Assembly (NCBI GenBank): GCA_002440085.1 | Contig: DJRM01000039.1 | Span: 1-46,684, forward strand | DNA from: Bacteroidales bacterium UBA6360 | GTDB lineage: Bacteria > Bacteroidota > Bacteroidia > Bacteroidales > UBA932 | Direction: 5' to 3' | DNA length: 46,684 bases | Shown: piece by piece, positions 1 to 8,728 of the stretch | How positions within the stretch are numbered: position 1 is the first letter of the stretch | Layout of the letters: each line of letters begins with the position of its first letter | Position numbers and translations under genes: made by a program | The notes under the pieces: model-generated | Told to the model about the DNA's origin: nothing | Database searches by the model: none | The model's input: the letters and a program-made list of their open reading frames with translations, nothing else

Positions 1-81
1 TTTCCTGTCTTCGTGAGGAAGTTTAGTCGCCCTAAACGACGAACGAAACGGGGAAATATGCTCAAAAAGACGCTCAAATAC

Positions 82-114
82 AAACAAAAAAGATGCCCAG
101 AACCCTGGACATCT
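82..114 (-). terminator. Rho-independent terminator of rpmH
   Basis: Read on the minus strand, a 10-bp stem (AGATGTCCAG / CTGGGCATCT, one G-U pair) with a 4-base loop is followed directly by a run of six T. It lies about 30 bases downstream of the rpmH stop codon and so ends that transcript. Confidence 0.88.
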
Positions 115-144
115 TACTTTCATCCGTACCGAATGAGGAAGATA

Positions 145-297
145 CTAGAACCTGTCCTCAGATGATACTGTCAATTTCTTACGTCCGTGACGGCGGCGGG
201 ATGCAAGAACCCTGCGTCCGTTCGGTGTGGACATACGCTCGCGGAAGCCGTGTTTGTTACGACGCTTGCGCTCGGATGGTTGGAATGTTCTCTTCAT
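145..297 (-). CDS. rpmH: 50S ribosomal protein L34
   Basis: This is a 50-residue ribosomal protein, too short to stand out by ORF length. It begins MKRTFQPSERKRRNKHGF and continues through the RMSTPNGRRVLASRRRHGRK block that is nearly invariant in L34. Length and very high Arg/Lys content are typical of the family. It is a structural component of the large ribosomal subunit and binds 23S rRNA. The gene stands alone, with a good Bacteroidota promoter about 70 bases upstream and a strong terminator just downstream, so it is probably a single-gene transcript. The usual neighbour rnpA is not visible here. The identification is secure. Confidence 0.97.
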   Translation of the reverse strand: MKRTFQPSERKRRNKHGFRERMSTPNGRRVLASRRRHGRKKLTVSSEDRF

Positions 298-365
298 GTT
301 ATCTATTTTTTATATTTTCGTTGTTATTTCCGCCTTCCAGGATACAGTTTCCACAAAACGGACTG

Positions 366-397
366 CAAAGGTAGTCTTTTTCCCTTAATCCACCAAA
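366..397 (-). promoter_or_regulatory. Bacteroidota sigma-A type promoter for rpmH
   Basis: On the minus strand a -33 box TTTG (394-397) is separated by 20 bp from a -7 box TACCTTTG (366-373). This matches the Bacteroidota consensus TTTG-N19/20-TAnnTTTG exactly. Transcription would start near 360, leaving a leader of about 60 bases before the rpmH start. Confidence 0.8.
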
Positions 398-513
398 GTT
401 TTTTGTTGTTTTTGCCGCACTTTTTTTACAGCGGCATTGCGCAGCGGCGCTACTGGCCCCATATCCGTCTGATTTCAGGAATTGTCAATTGATCGGAAAG
501 ATGTCCCGGAGCT

Positions 514-1290
514 TCACTTACGGATATCGATCACCATCTTTTCCGCAAAGAACTCCCCGTGAAGAACAGACGAAATCGGCCAGATGCCCACCGAGCCTTT
601 CGGCAGGCGAAACTTCCCCATCGTCCGCGCGATTTCCTCAACGAGGTCTCCTCCCTTCAGATAGAGAATATCCCTGCGCCATTTCCCTTTCACCCACGGG
701 AGAAAATTCTCCAGCGAGGTCACGGCACGCGAGACAACATAATCATAGACACCCGGCAAGGTCTCCGCCCTGGCATTCACAGTCTCGACATTCTCCAGAC
801 CGAGAGCAGCGGCCACCTCACGCGCCACAGTCACTTTCTTCCCGATTGAGTCGCAGAGCGTGAACTTCACATCCGGAAAAAGCGTCGCCAGAGGAATGCC
901 AGGAAATCCCCCGCCGCATCCCAAATCCAGCACGGAGAGACTCCATGCGGCCGGCTCTTCCGAAACCGCGCCGTCGGTCAATCCGTGTGCCGAGCCGTCA
1001 GCCGCACCGTCGCTCCGGTCCCCCCGAACGCCGTCACAAAGCAGCGGCGTCCCTCCCCACGAACGGAACACCTCCGGACGCTGCCATTTCAGATACAGCG
1101 CGATTCCGAGCGAATGCAGCACATGATGTTCATAAAGGCTGTCGATGTCCTTGCGCGACACCACGTTTATCTTCGAGTTCCACTCACGGTAAAGACCGTC
1201 CATCGCCTCGAAGCGCTTAAGCTGCATCTGACTCGCCCCCGGAAACTCGGCGGTCAATATATCCCTAAATTCAGAAAAATCCATATTCAT
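514..1290 (-). CDS. rsmG: 16S rRNA (guanine(527)-N7)-methyltransferase RsmG
   Basis: RsmG (GidB) uses S-adenosylmethionine to methylate N7 of G527 in 16S rRNA of the small subunit; it is cytoplasmic. The protein has 258 residues. The SAM-binding motif VLDLGCGGGFPGIPLA sits in the middle, followed by the family's typical NARAE and SRAVTSLENFLPW segments. The usual family length is about 205-220 residues. The excess comes from a stretch of roughly 40 residues rich in Gly, Asp, Ala and Ser just before the SAM motif, which looks like a low-complexity loop. Two start codons (1290 and 1284) are equally possible; the first is used. The gene lies 52 bases downstream of the ECF sigma factor on the same strand and may be read with it. 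Function is confident; the role of the insertion is unknown. Confidence 0.93.
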   Translation of the reverse strand: MNMDFSEFRDILTAEFPGASQMQLKRFEAMDGLYREWNSKINVVSRKDIDSLYEHHVLHSLGIALYLKWQRPEVFRSWGGTPLLCDGVRGDRSDGAADGSAHGLTDGAVSEEPAAWSLSVLDLGCGGGFPGIPLATLFPDVKFTLCDSIGKKVTVAREVAAALGLENVETVNARAETLPGVYDYVVSRAVTSLENFLPWVKGKWRRDILYLKGGDLVEEIARTMGKFRLPKGSVGIWPISSVLHGEFFAEKMVIDIRK

Positions 1291-1342
1291 TAAAATTTAT
1301 CAGTCTCCTCTATCAACCTGAGACAATGTCCGCAACGGTTCC

Positions 1343-1945
1343 CTACAGCGCCTCGTCGCTCATTTCCATCATCCGCATCAGCTTGGTGCGGGCCCTGTGA
1401 ATCTTGGTCTTCACGGTGTTCAGCGGCATGCCGAGAGCATCGGCTATTTCCTGATAGCCGTAGTTGTCGAGCAGGAACATCTTCGCCACTGTCTTGTAGT
1501 CTCCTTTGAGCAGTTCAATAACCGTCAGCCACTTGTCATATTCCTCCTGATTAATTACGCTGTCCTCCGGAGAGGTTGCCTCGGATGGAATGTCAAGCGA
1601 GGTGTCGGAATCGTAGGCGATGGCCTGCATCGGCATGTTCTCAGTCTTGCGCCGGCGACTGCTCAGATGGTCGAACGCGGTATTCTGCCCTATACGGAAC
1701 AGCCAGGTGGAAAACATATAGGCACCGTTGTAGAGGTCGATCCTGCTGAACGCCTTCTGAAAGGACTCTATGCACACGTCCTCAATATCCTCTCGGTTTG
1801 AGATGAAGCGTGAGACATGTGCATTAAGGGCATTGCGATAGCGCTGATACAGAATGACAAACGCCATCTGATCCTGCGCCTTGGCCCTGTCTATGAGTTC
1901 TGCGTCACTCAGGTCAGTGAGCTTCGAGCCAGTTCTTTCCTTCAT
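1343..1945 (-). CDS. ECF-type sigma-70 family RNA polymerase sigma factor
   Basis: This 200-residue protein has the two-domain layout of extracytoplasmic-function sigma factors. Region 2 (about residues 20-95) contains FVILYQRYRNAL, EDIEDVCIESFQKAF and the DNA-melting segment STWLFRIGQNTAFDHLSSRR. After an acidic linker, region 4 (about residues 135-195) carries the helix-turn-helix GYQEIADALGMPLNTVKTKIHRAR. The chosen ATG at 1945 lies inside the last 32 bases of polA; an in-frame TTG at 1954 is less likely. Overlap with polA suggests co-transcription or translational coupling. No anti-sigma gene is adjacent, so the regulatory partner is unknown. Clearly a sigma factor; the regulon cannot be inferred. 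Confidence 0.92.
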   Translation of the reverse strand: MKERTGSKLTDLSDAELIDRAKAQDQMAFVILYQRYRNALNAHVSRFISNREDIEDVCIESFQKAFSRIDLYNGAYMFSTWLFRIGQNTAFDHLSSRRRKTENMPMQAIAYDSDTSLDIPSEATSPEDSVINQEEYDKWLTVIELLKGDYKTVAKMFLLDNYGYQEIADALGMPLNTVKTKIHRARTKLMRMMEMSDEAL

Positions 1946-4580
1946 TGCATTCAACTGTTAGCGGTACGGACAACTCCGTAACATTTTCCATTTCCTCGAC
2001 AACAAGCCGTTTCAGCACATCAACTTCCTCAGGCACAGCATCAAACAGAAGTTCGTCATGAATCTGCAGCACCATCCTGCTTCTAAGTCTTTCCTGCGTC
2101 ATCCGGCGGTCCACGTTAATCATCGCAATCTTTATGATGTCGGCAGCAGTTCCCTGAATCGGGGCATTCACGGCGTTTCTTTCGGCGAGGGCACGCACAG
2201 TCGCGTTGTGCGAATTGATATCAGGGACATATCGACGTCGTCCGAAAATCGTCTCGACATATCCGTTCTCCCTTGCCGCGGCGAGAGTGTCTTCAATGAA
2301 ATATGATATTGACGGAAAATGCCTGAAATAGTCATCGATAATCTGCTTCGCCTCATTGCGGGGTATGCGCAGGCGCTGCGCAAGACCGAAGGCGGATATT
2401 CCGTACATTATTCCGAAATTTGCAGTCTTCGCGATGCGTCGCTGCTCCGGGGTGACATCAACGATAGGAACGCCGAAAATCTTCGATGCAGTCATGGCAT
2501 GTATATCCTCACCGGCCCGGAAGGCCTCGATGAGGTGGGAGTCACAGCTCAGGTGAGCCATTATGCGAAGTTCAATCTGCGAGTAGTCGGCAGAGACGAT
2601 GAGTCCGTCAGGGCGGGAGGGAATGAACGCCTTTCTTATTTCCTTTCCGCGTTCACTGCGAACCGGAATATTTTGAAGATTAGGCTTCGAGGAGCTGAGG
2701 CGACCAGTGGATGTCAGAGCCTGGTTGAAAGTCGTGTGAATCTTGCCGGTCACTGGATTGACAAAGGAGTAGAACGGTTCGATGTAGGTAGATATGAGCT
2801 TGCGTACCGCACGGTATTCAAGGATATCTCCCACTACCTTGTGCTTGTCAAGAAGTCCAACGAGAGTGTCCTCGTCAGTAGGATATTCATACCTCACGTC
2901 CTTCTTCGCCTTTATTTTCGGATTCAGTTTCAACTTCTCAAAAAGGAGCACCCCTATCTGCTTGGGAGACAGTATATTCAGATTAGGCTCGCCCGCATCT
3001 TCGCGTATACGGTCCTGAATCTGAGCGAGTTCAACGGAAAGCGAGTCGGAGTAGCGGCGCAGCTGGTTCAAATCTACCTTCACGCCCTCAATCTCCATCT
3101 TTGCGAGCACACGTATCAGAGGCTCCTCTATGTCGTCGTAGAGCTTCGAAAGCCCGAGAGTCTCTATGTTCGCGCGAACCTTAAGACCAAGAGCCAGACT
3201 GATTGCGGATTCCCTTGAACGGTCCTTCTTCGAGGTCTGCGGAACATCGTCAAAGAGTGACAGTTCTGTCTTTTTCTCCTGTCCGGCAGGCTCGTCCTCA
3301 AGGTTCACACCGAGAACAGTGCTGGCAAGAGCGTCAATCTTGTGGGTCTTTTCCGGGTTTACCAGATAGTCCATAAGTTCCACGTCGTGCAAACGTCCGT
3401 TCATTTCAAGCCCACCGCCAAGAAGCCATTTCCAGCACTCCTTGAGATTGTATCCGACCTTGACAATGCCCGCATCCGAAAGGAGAGCACGGAATTCCGC
3501 AGGGTGCCCTGACGCCACCAATATTTCACCCTCCGTCTCATCGACTGATTTTGCAGGCACCGCCACGAGCAAATTTTCCCCGTCCACAAGAACCGAGGCA
3601 ACACCGGAATACTTTCCGGCATCGACAACCTCAGAGACATCAGCATTCTCAAACTCGAACCGGGACTTCGACTCCCGCATCCCCTCATAGTCCGACGGAG
3701 CATCGCCGAGGTAACGTTTGAGAGAGCCGAACTCATATTGATCGAACAACTCAAAAATACGCTTGCCATAATGCCTGTCAACAACCATGTCGGAAGTCGG
3801 AAATCCGCTCATGTCTATGTCGGTCTTGATTGTCACGAGAAAGCGGCTCATCCCGATATGATCCTCCGCCGCCTCAAAAAGAGCCCGCTGCTTCGGCGTG
3901 AGCTTGTCGAGATTGTCGTAAATCCCCTGCACGGTGCCGTAGAGTCCGAGAAGCTTCTTCGCGCCCACTTCACCCACGCCCTTCACACCGGGGACATTGT
4001 CCGAAGCGTCGCCGCAGATTGTCAGATAGTCAATCACCTGCACAGGATCATGCACGCCGTATCTTTCACAAATCTTCGCCTTGTCGAGAACTTCGCTGTC
4101 CGAGCCAGCCTTGCCGGGTTTCAGCTGGAACACATGATCGGTCACGAGCTGTCCGTAGTCCTTGTCCGGTGTAACCATATACACCGTAAAGCCCTCGGAT
4201 TCAGCCTTTTTCGACATAGACCCGATGACATCGTCAGCCTCATATTTCGGAATCATCAGCACAGGAATGTTCAGAGCCCGGCAAATCTCACAAAGCGGCT
4301 CCAGCGCGTCAATCACAAGCTGCGGAGTGGCGCTGCGGGTTCCCTTGTAGTCCGGATAGGCATCGTGGCGGAAAGTCCCTCCCGGCGGATCGAACGAGAC
4401 CGCAAGATGGGTCGGGCGCTCCTTTTCGATGAGTTCAAAGATATATTTCGTGAACCCGAAAAGAATCGAAGTGTCCACACCCTTTGAATTTATCATCGGA
4501 TGAGCCAGCAGGGCATAGTACATCTTAAATACAAGCGCATGTCCATCAATAAGATAAAGTCGTTTTTCCTCTGTTGCCAT
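1914..4580 (-). CDS. polA: DNA polymerase I
   Basis: The protein has 888 residues from the ATG at 4580. That start is chosen because MATEEKRLYLIDGHALVF opens the 5'-nuclease domain and because a -7 box lies just upstream, within a longer in-frame extension reaching 4796. Residues 1 to about 295 form the 5'-3' nuclease domain. Residues about 320-480 occupy the 3'-5' exonuclease position. The remainder is the family A polymerase domain: motif A with Asp665 (SADYSQIELR), motif B (RRIAKTANFGIMYGI) and motif C with Asp842 (LQIHDELLFD). Polymerase and 5'-nuclease motifs are intact. The exonuclease region lacks the expected DxE, its DGEN segment does not match, and the late (Y)xxxD motif is also missing, so proofreading is probably absent. 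The enzyme fills gaps in repair and Okazaki fragment processing. Confidence 0.96.
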   Translation of the reverse strand: MATEEKRLYLIDGHALVFKMYYALLAHPMINSKGVDTSILFGFTKYIFELIEKERPTHLAVSFDPPGGTFRHDAYPDYKGTRSATPQLVIDALEPLCEICRALNIPVLMIPKYEADDVIGSMSKKAESEGFTVYMVTPDKDYGQLVTDHVFQLKPGKAGSDSEVLDKAKICERYGVHDPVQVIDYLTICGDASDNVPGVKGVGEVGAKKLLGLYGTVQGIYDNLDKLTPKQRALFEAAEDHIGMSRFLVTIKTDIDMSGFPTSDMVVDRHYGKRIFELFDQYEFGSLKRYLGDAPSDYEGMRESKSRFEFENADVSEVVDAGKYSGVASVLVDGENLLVAVPAKSVDETEGEILVASGHPAEFRALLSDAGIVKVGYNLKECWKWLLGGGLEMNGRLHDVELMDYLVNPEKTHKIDALASTVLGVNLEDEPAGQEKKTELSLFDDVPQTSKKDRSRESAISLALGLKVRANIETLGLSKLYDDIEEPLIRVLAKMEIEGVKVDLNQLRRYSDSLSVELAQIQDRIREDAGEPNLNILSPKQIGVLLFEKLKLNPKIKAKKDVRYEYPTDEDTLVGLLDKHKVVGDILEYRAVRKLISTYIEPFYSFVNPVTGKIHTTFNQALTSTGRLSSSKPNLQNIPVRSERGKEIRKAFIPSRPDGLIVSADYSQIELRIMAHLSCDSHLIEAFRAGEDIHAMTASKIFGVPIVDVTPEQRRIAKTANFGIMYGISAFGLAQRLRIPRNEAKQIIDDYFRHFPSISYFIEDTLAAARENGYVETIFGRRRYVPDINSHNATVRALAERNAVNAPIQGTAADIIKIAMINVDRRMTQERLRSRMVLQIHDELLFDAVPEEVDVLKRLVVEEMENVTELSVPLTVECNEGKNWLEAH

Positions 4581-4648
4581 ATCTATGGTATCAATTTTTG
4601 ACACGCAGGATTCCCCCTTTCGGAACGCAAGCGCATCTGATTGAAACC

Positions 4649-4656
4649 CAAAGGTA
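4649..4656 (-). promoter_or_regulatory. Putative -7 element for polA
   Basis: TACCTTTG on the minus strand matches the Bacteroidota -7 consensus TAnnTTTG and lies about 70 bases upstream of the polA ATG at 4580. No convincing TTTG is seen 19-20 bp further upstream, so this is only a partial promoter match. Confidence 0.5.
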
Positions 4657-4689
4657 CGCAAAGTTTCACGATTTTGAGCATATTTTTCG

Positions 4690-4697
4690 TAACTTTG
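4690..4697 (+). promoter_or_regulatory. Putative -7 element for the PepC-like peptidase
   Basis: TAACTTTG matches the Bacteroidota -7 consensus and lies about 78 bases upstream of the peptidase start, divergent from the polA element. The -33 position does not show a clear TTTG, so confidence is moderate. Confidence 0.45.
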
Positions 4698-4774
4698 GAA
4701 GTTTCGGACATCTTCGCATCGCATACGGGATGTGGAAATTCGGATTTTACGAGTACATATAACTAGGTATCGAT

Positions 4775-6208
4775 ATGAAAAGAATCTTTTTGACATTGGC
4801 GGCGGTGGCGGTCGGGATGAGCGCGGCCGCGCAGAGCTTTACTGGTGGCGGGCTTACAGAAGAGAGTCTGAAGGAAATTGCCGGAAGCTATAAGAACACT
4901 GCGGCGGACAAGGCGCTGAGGAACGCGCTGGCCGGAACTTCGATTGCAACTCTGGCGGTAAACAGCGAGAACGCGGCGATGATTGACACTCATTTTTCTG
5001 ACAGGGTGAAGACAAAGGGCATCACAGATCAGAAATCATCAGGACGGTGCTGGCTGTTCACAGGGCTTAACGTGCTGAGAGCAAGGATGATTGAGGAATA
5101 TGACCTGCCGGAGTTCCAGTTCTCGCAGAACTACGTCTTCTTCTACGACCAGCTTGAGAAGGCAAATCTCTTTCTTCAAGGAATCATAGACACACGGGCG
5201 CTTCCGGACGATGACCGCCAAGTTGACTGGCTGTTCAGCAACCCTCTGAGTGACGGAGGACAGTTCACCGGGGTGTCCGACCTGCTCACGAAATACGGAG
5301 TCGTGCCCGCCGAGGCGATGCCGGAGACTTTCTGCAGCAACAACACCTCGCAGATGGCGATGCTGCTGAAGCTGAAACTCCGCGAGGACGGTCTGAGGCT
5401 GAGGCAGGCATACAACGATGCCGCTCCGAAGGGGAGAAAAGCCGAGGCAGCAGCCATGGAAAAGCTTGAAAGGCAGAAAGTTGAAATGCTGAAAGATATA
5501 TACAGGATTCTCGCTCTCTGCCTCGGGGAACCGCCCGCGGAGTTCGAGTGGACACGCTGCGACAGCAAGGGAGAGATTGTGAGCGTGGAAAAGTTCACGC
5601 CGAAATCGTTCTATGACAAATACATAAGTGAAGACCTTGAGAACGGGTACATCATGGTGATGAACGACCCGTGCCGCGAGTATGGGAAGGTGTACGAGAT
5701 TGAATATGACCGTCATGTCTATGACGGGAAGAACTGGATCTATGTGAACCTGCCGATTGAACGCATCAAGGAGATGGCAATCGCGAGCATAAAGGACAAC
5801 ACGGCGATGTATTTTTCCTGCGACGTTGGCAAGTTCTTCAGCCGCAGCAAGGGAACTCTCGACCTGAACAACTTCGACTACGAATCCCTCACCGGGGTAA
5901 AGTTCGGAATGAACAAGAAGGAGAGGGTACAGACCCACGCCAGCGGCTCATCACACGCGATGACGCTGATTGCGGTAGACGTGGACAAGACCACAGGTGC
6001 TCCTAAAAAATGGATGGTCGAGAACAGCTGGGGAGCGTCTGCAGGCTACAAGGGCTGCCTCATCATGACCGATGAGTGGTTCAACGAGTATATGTTCCGC
6101 CTTGTCGTCGCCAAGAAGTATGTCCCGCAGGATGTGCTTGAGATGATGAAGCAGACGCCGGAAAAGCTTCCGTCATGGGATCCGATGTTCATGGAGGACA
6201 GGGAATAA
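4775..6208 (+). CDS. Exported C1-family cysteine aminopeptidase (PepC / bleomycin hydrolase-like)
   Basis: The 477-residue protein starts with a cleavable signal peptide (about residues 1-19, ending SAAAQ), so it acts in the periplasm or cell envelope. The papain-type catalytic set of the bleomycin hydrolase family is complete: Gln86 and Cys92 in TDQKSSGRCWLF, His394 in ASGSSHAMTL and Asn417 in MVENSWG. Length is close to the family norm of 450-480. Cytoplasmic PepC enzymes are aminopeptidases that form hexamers; the exported Bacteroidota versions probably degrade peptides in the periplasm, but the natural substrate is not evident. It is divergent from polA and convergent with the last PUL gene, so it is probably a single-gene transcript. 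Family is secure; physiological role is inferred. Confidence 0.93.
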   Translation: MKRIFLTLAAVAVGMSAAAQSFTGGGLTEESLKEIAGSYKNTAADKALRNALAGTSIATLAVNSENAAMIDTHFSDRVKTKGITDQKSSGRCWLFTGLNVLRARMIEEYDLPEFQFSQNYVFFYDQLEKANLFLQGIIDTRALPDDDRQVDWLFSNPLSDGGQFTGVSDLLTKYGVVPAEAMPETFCSNNTSQMAMLLKLKLREDGLRLRQAYNDAAPKGRKAEAAAMEKLERQKVEMLKDIYRILALCLGEPPAEFEWTRCDSKGEIVSVEKFTPKSFYDKYISEDLENGYIMVMNDPCREYGKVYEIEYDRHVYDGKNWIYVNLPIERIKEMAIASIKDNTAMYFSCDVGKFFSRSKGTLDLNNFDYESLTGVKFGMNKKERVQTHASGSSHAMTLIAVDVDKTTGAPKKWMVENSWGASAGYKGCLIMTDEWFNEYMFRLVVAKKYVPQDVLEMMKQTPEKLPSWDPMFMEDRE

Positions 6209-6226
6209 CCGGTTCAGGCTGTCACT

Positions 6227-6286
6227 AAAAAAATGAGGAGCGCTCGTTTGCAGGTTTCTTGCAGGACAAGTGCTCCTCATTTCTTT
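6227..6286. terminator. Bidirectional terminator between the convergent PepC-like peptidase and GH3 genes
   Basis: Arms 6231-6247 and 6266-6282 pair over about 17 bp with one G-U pair and one mismatch. On the minus strand the stem is followed by seven T (6227-6233), which suits the GH3 gene ending at 6370. On the plus strand it is followed by a weaker ATTTCTTT, which suits the peptidase gene ending at 6208. Confidence 0.78.
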
Positions 6287-6320
6287 GCAGGTTTCTTGCA
6301 GGACAAGTGCTCCTCATTTC
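6247..6320. repeat. 37-bp perfect tandem duplication (two copies)
   Basis: Copies at 6247-6283 and 6284-6320 are identical over 37 bases. The unit contains the right arm of the bidirectional terminator, so a second right arm lies at 6303-6319 and can compete for the single left arm at 6231-6247. Confidence 0.93.
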
Positions 6321-6369
6321 TTATATTGCTAAATTAGACCACCGGGCGCGGCAGAAATATAGTTGAGGA

Positions 6370-8589
6370 TCATCTCACTGTCAGGACGGACGTTGACTCG
6401 CCTACAATTATGCGGTACTCCCCTTTTTCAAAGTACGGAGTGCCGTTTTTGTCTACGAAGCCGAGGTCGCGCTTCGGGTCGATTTCAAAACGGAACTCCC
6501 GCGACTCGCCAGGCTGGAGGAGCTGCTTTTCGAAGTGCTTGAGTTCACGGACAGGGCGGGCAATGCTGCGGCTGAAAGGGTCGCAGATGTACCACTGGAC
6601 CGTTTCCTTGCCGGCCGATTTTCCGGTGTTGGTGACAGTGACCGATGCCGTGACGGTGCCGTTTTCGGAAACGGTGTCCGAAGAGAGCGTGACCGGTGAG
6701 TAGTCGAATGTGGTATAGCTCAGGCCGTAGCCGAACCAGTACATAGGCTCGCTCTGAATGTCCTTGTAGAGTCCCTGGGTTCCCCGGCGCGCGCTGTTGC
6801 GGCGGTTGTAGTAGATCGGAATCTGACCGGTTGTGTAGGGAAATGTCATCGGAAGACGCCCAGAAGGGTTGTATTTCCCGCTGAGGATTCCGGCGACGGC
6901 ATTTCCGGCCGTGGTTCCCGGCATCCAGATTTCGACAAGAGCGTCCGCAACAGGCTCTATGCGTGAAAGATCGACCGGACGGCCGCTTGCAATCAGCACC
7001 ACGACCGGTTTGCCCGCGGTCTTAACGCGCGCAAGAAGTTCTTCTTGAACGGCAGGAAGAGCAATTGACGAACGGGAGCAGTTCTCTCCGCTCCACCGGG
7101 TCTTCTCCCCAAGGCAGAGGACAACAACATCCGAGTTCCCGGCGATGTCAACAGCCTCTGAAAGTTCAGCCTCCGAAGCAGTCTCGAAATCACAGCCTTT
7201 CGCGGAGACAACTTCCGCAGAGTCACCAAATTCCGACTTCATTCCGCTTAAAATAGAGACGACCTCGGAAACCTTGCCACGAGCCACCCAGTTGCCTATA
7301 AGTTCGGACTGACTGTCGGCAAGAGGCCCGATGATGGCGATGCGTCCCTTTTTCCGGAGCGGAAGCAGAGAGTCGGTATTTTTAAGAAGTACCATTGATT
7401 CCTGCGCCAGAGTCTCCGCGTTCGCGAGGGCGGAAGGCTGCAGATAGATTTCGTCTGCGGTACGCACCTCCGTGTAAGGATGCTCGAACAGACCGCGGCG
7501 GAATTTCACGCGAAGAATGCGACGAACGCTCTCGTCAATGGTTGCCATATCAACTTTGCCTTCCTTAAGAAGAGCCGCTATATGCTTGTGATAGAGGTCA
7601 TCCATCATGTCCATGTCAATGCCGGCATTGAGCGCGAGTTCAGCGGCTTCCTTCCCGTCCTTTGCGAAGCCCTGGTTACACAACTGGATGACGGCATCCC
7701 AGTCCGAGACAATGAAGCCGTCGAAGCCCCAGCGTTCCTTGAGGATTTCTGTCATCGTGTAGTAGTTTGCAGAGGCCGGGATGCCACTGATGTTGTTGAA
7801 GGCACTCATAACCGTTGCAGCCCCCTCCTCAACTCCGGCCCTGAAAGGAGGAAGATAGGTGTCCCAAAGGGTCTGGTCGGAGATTTCAGTATAGACATAG
7901 TCGCGTCCGGCCTCTGATGCGGCATAGCCGACAAAGTGCTTGAGGCAGGCGGCAATCGTGCCCTCGTCCGACAGGTCCGCGCCTTGGTAGCCACGCACGG
8001 CCGCCCGGCAGAACTCGGAAGTAAGGTACACATCCTCCCCATAGCCTTCCATCACCCTGCCCCAACGAGGATCACGCGCCACATCCACCATAGGAGAGAA
8101 TGTCCAGTCCACGCCGCAGGCAGAGGCCTCGCGGGCGGCATCGGCACTCACCTTTTCCACAAGAGCTGGATTCCAACTGGCAGCCTGTGCAAGCGGAACC
8201 GGAGCGATCGTGCGGTAGCCGTGGATGACGTCGTGCCCGAAAAGCATAGGGATTCCGAGTCTAGACTCCTCCACGCACCGTTTCTGCATCACGTTGCGGA
8301 GCTCGGCGTCATCGGAGAAATAAATCACCGACCCGGCCTCCGCAGGCACCTTGCCCACCATCTCACGCAGGTTGTTCTCCACGGTGTTTCGTCCCAGCGT
8401 GTACTGGCTCATCTGCATAATCTTCTCCTCCAGCGTCATCCGCGACAGCAGATCCTCGACACGCCGCTCAACAGGAGCCGACGCATCCTTATAGACCGGA
8501 GTCTTAGTTTTTTTTCCAGCAGCAGAAGCCATATCCGCAGACACGAACGCCAGCGCCATGCACGACGCCGCAACAATCAACCCTTTCAT
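6370..8589 (-). CDS. Glycoside hydrolase family 3 beta-glucosidase (BglX-like), exported
   Basis: Starting at the ATG at 8589, the protein has 739 residues and opens with a signal peptide (MKGLIVAASCMALAFVSADMASA), so it is periplasmic. The layout is that of BglX-type GH3 enzymes: an N-terminal barrel (about residues 35-360), an alpha/beta sandwich (about 390-600) and a C-terminal fibronectin III-like domain. The catalytic nucleophile is Asp296 (GFIVSDWDA); the likely acid/base is Glu502 (WSGENCSRSS). Such retaining enzymes release terminal beta-glucose, or sometimes beta-xylose, from oligosaccharides. This is the last gene of the PUL, 139 bases after GH2 on the same strand. An in-frame extension to 8670 lacks a signal peptide and is less likely. 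Family is secure; specificity is inferred. Confidence 0.94.
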   Translation of the reverse strand: MKGLIVAASCMALAFVSADMASAAGKKTKTPVYKDASAPVERRVEDLLSRMTLEEKIMQMSQYTLGRNTVENNLREMVGKVPAEAGSVIYFSDDAELRNVMQKRCVEESRLGIPMLFGHDVIHGYRTIAPVPLAQAASWNPALVEKVSADAAREASACGVDWTFSPMVDVARDPRWGRVMEGYGEDVYLTSEFCRAAVRGYQGADLSDEGTIAACLKHFVGYAASEAGRDYVYTEISDQTLWDTYLPPFRAGVEEGAATVMSAFNNISGIPASANYYTMTEILKERWGFDGFIVSDWDAVIQLCNQGFAKDGKEAAELALNAGIDMDMMDDLYHKHIAALLKEGKVDMATIDESVRRILRVKFRRGLFEHPYTEVRTADEIYLQPSALANAETLAQESMVLLKNTDSLLPLRKKGRIAIIGPLADSQSELIGNWVARGKVSEVVSILSGMKSEFGDSAEVVSAKGCDFETASEAELSEAVDIAGNSDVVVLCLGEKTRWSGENCSRSSIALPAVQEELLARVKTAGKPVVVLIASGRPVDLSRIEPVADALVEIWMPGTTAGNAVAGILSGKYNPSGRLPMTFPYTTGQIPIYYNRRNSARRGTQGLYKDIQSEPMYWFGYGLSYTTFDYSPVTLSSDTVSENGTVTASVTVTNTGKSAGKETVQWYICDPFSRSIARPVRELKHFEKQLLQPGESREFRFEIDPKRDLGFVDKNGTPYFEKGEYRIIVGESTSVLTVR

Positions 8590-8728
8590 TTTTTCACAAA
8601 TACAATAAATATCAAAACCTTCAGCAAAATACTTAGAATTGGGCAAGAGCGAGGCTTGCGCCGAAATCATAACCGCAGTAACCTCCCGGCTGTGAGGATT
8701 ATGATAAGGGGCGTAACGCGGCTATTGC

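Noticed and set aside
1..81. Edge stretch with small inverted repeats (GTTTAG/CTAAAC at 21-37) and an open minus-strand frame running off the window
   Set aside because: No start codon in the window, no recognisable protein or RNA family, and it lies downstream of the rpmH terminator; it cannot be judged without the adjoining sequence.
4581..4796. N-terminal extension of polA to 4796
   Set aside because: It precedes the -7 box and the conserved start of the 5'-nuclease domain, and overlaps the divergent peptidase gene.
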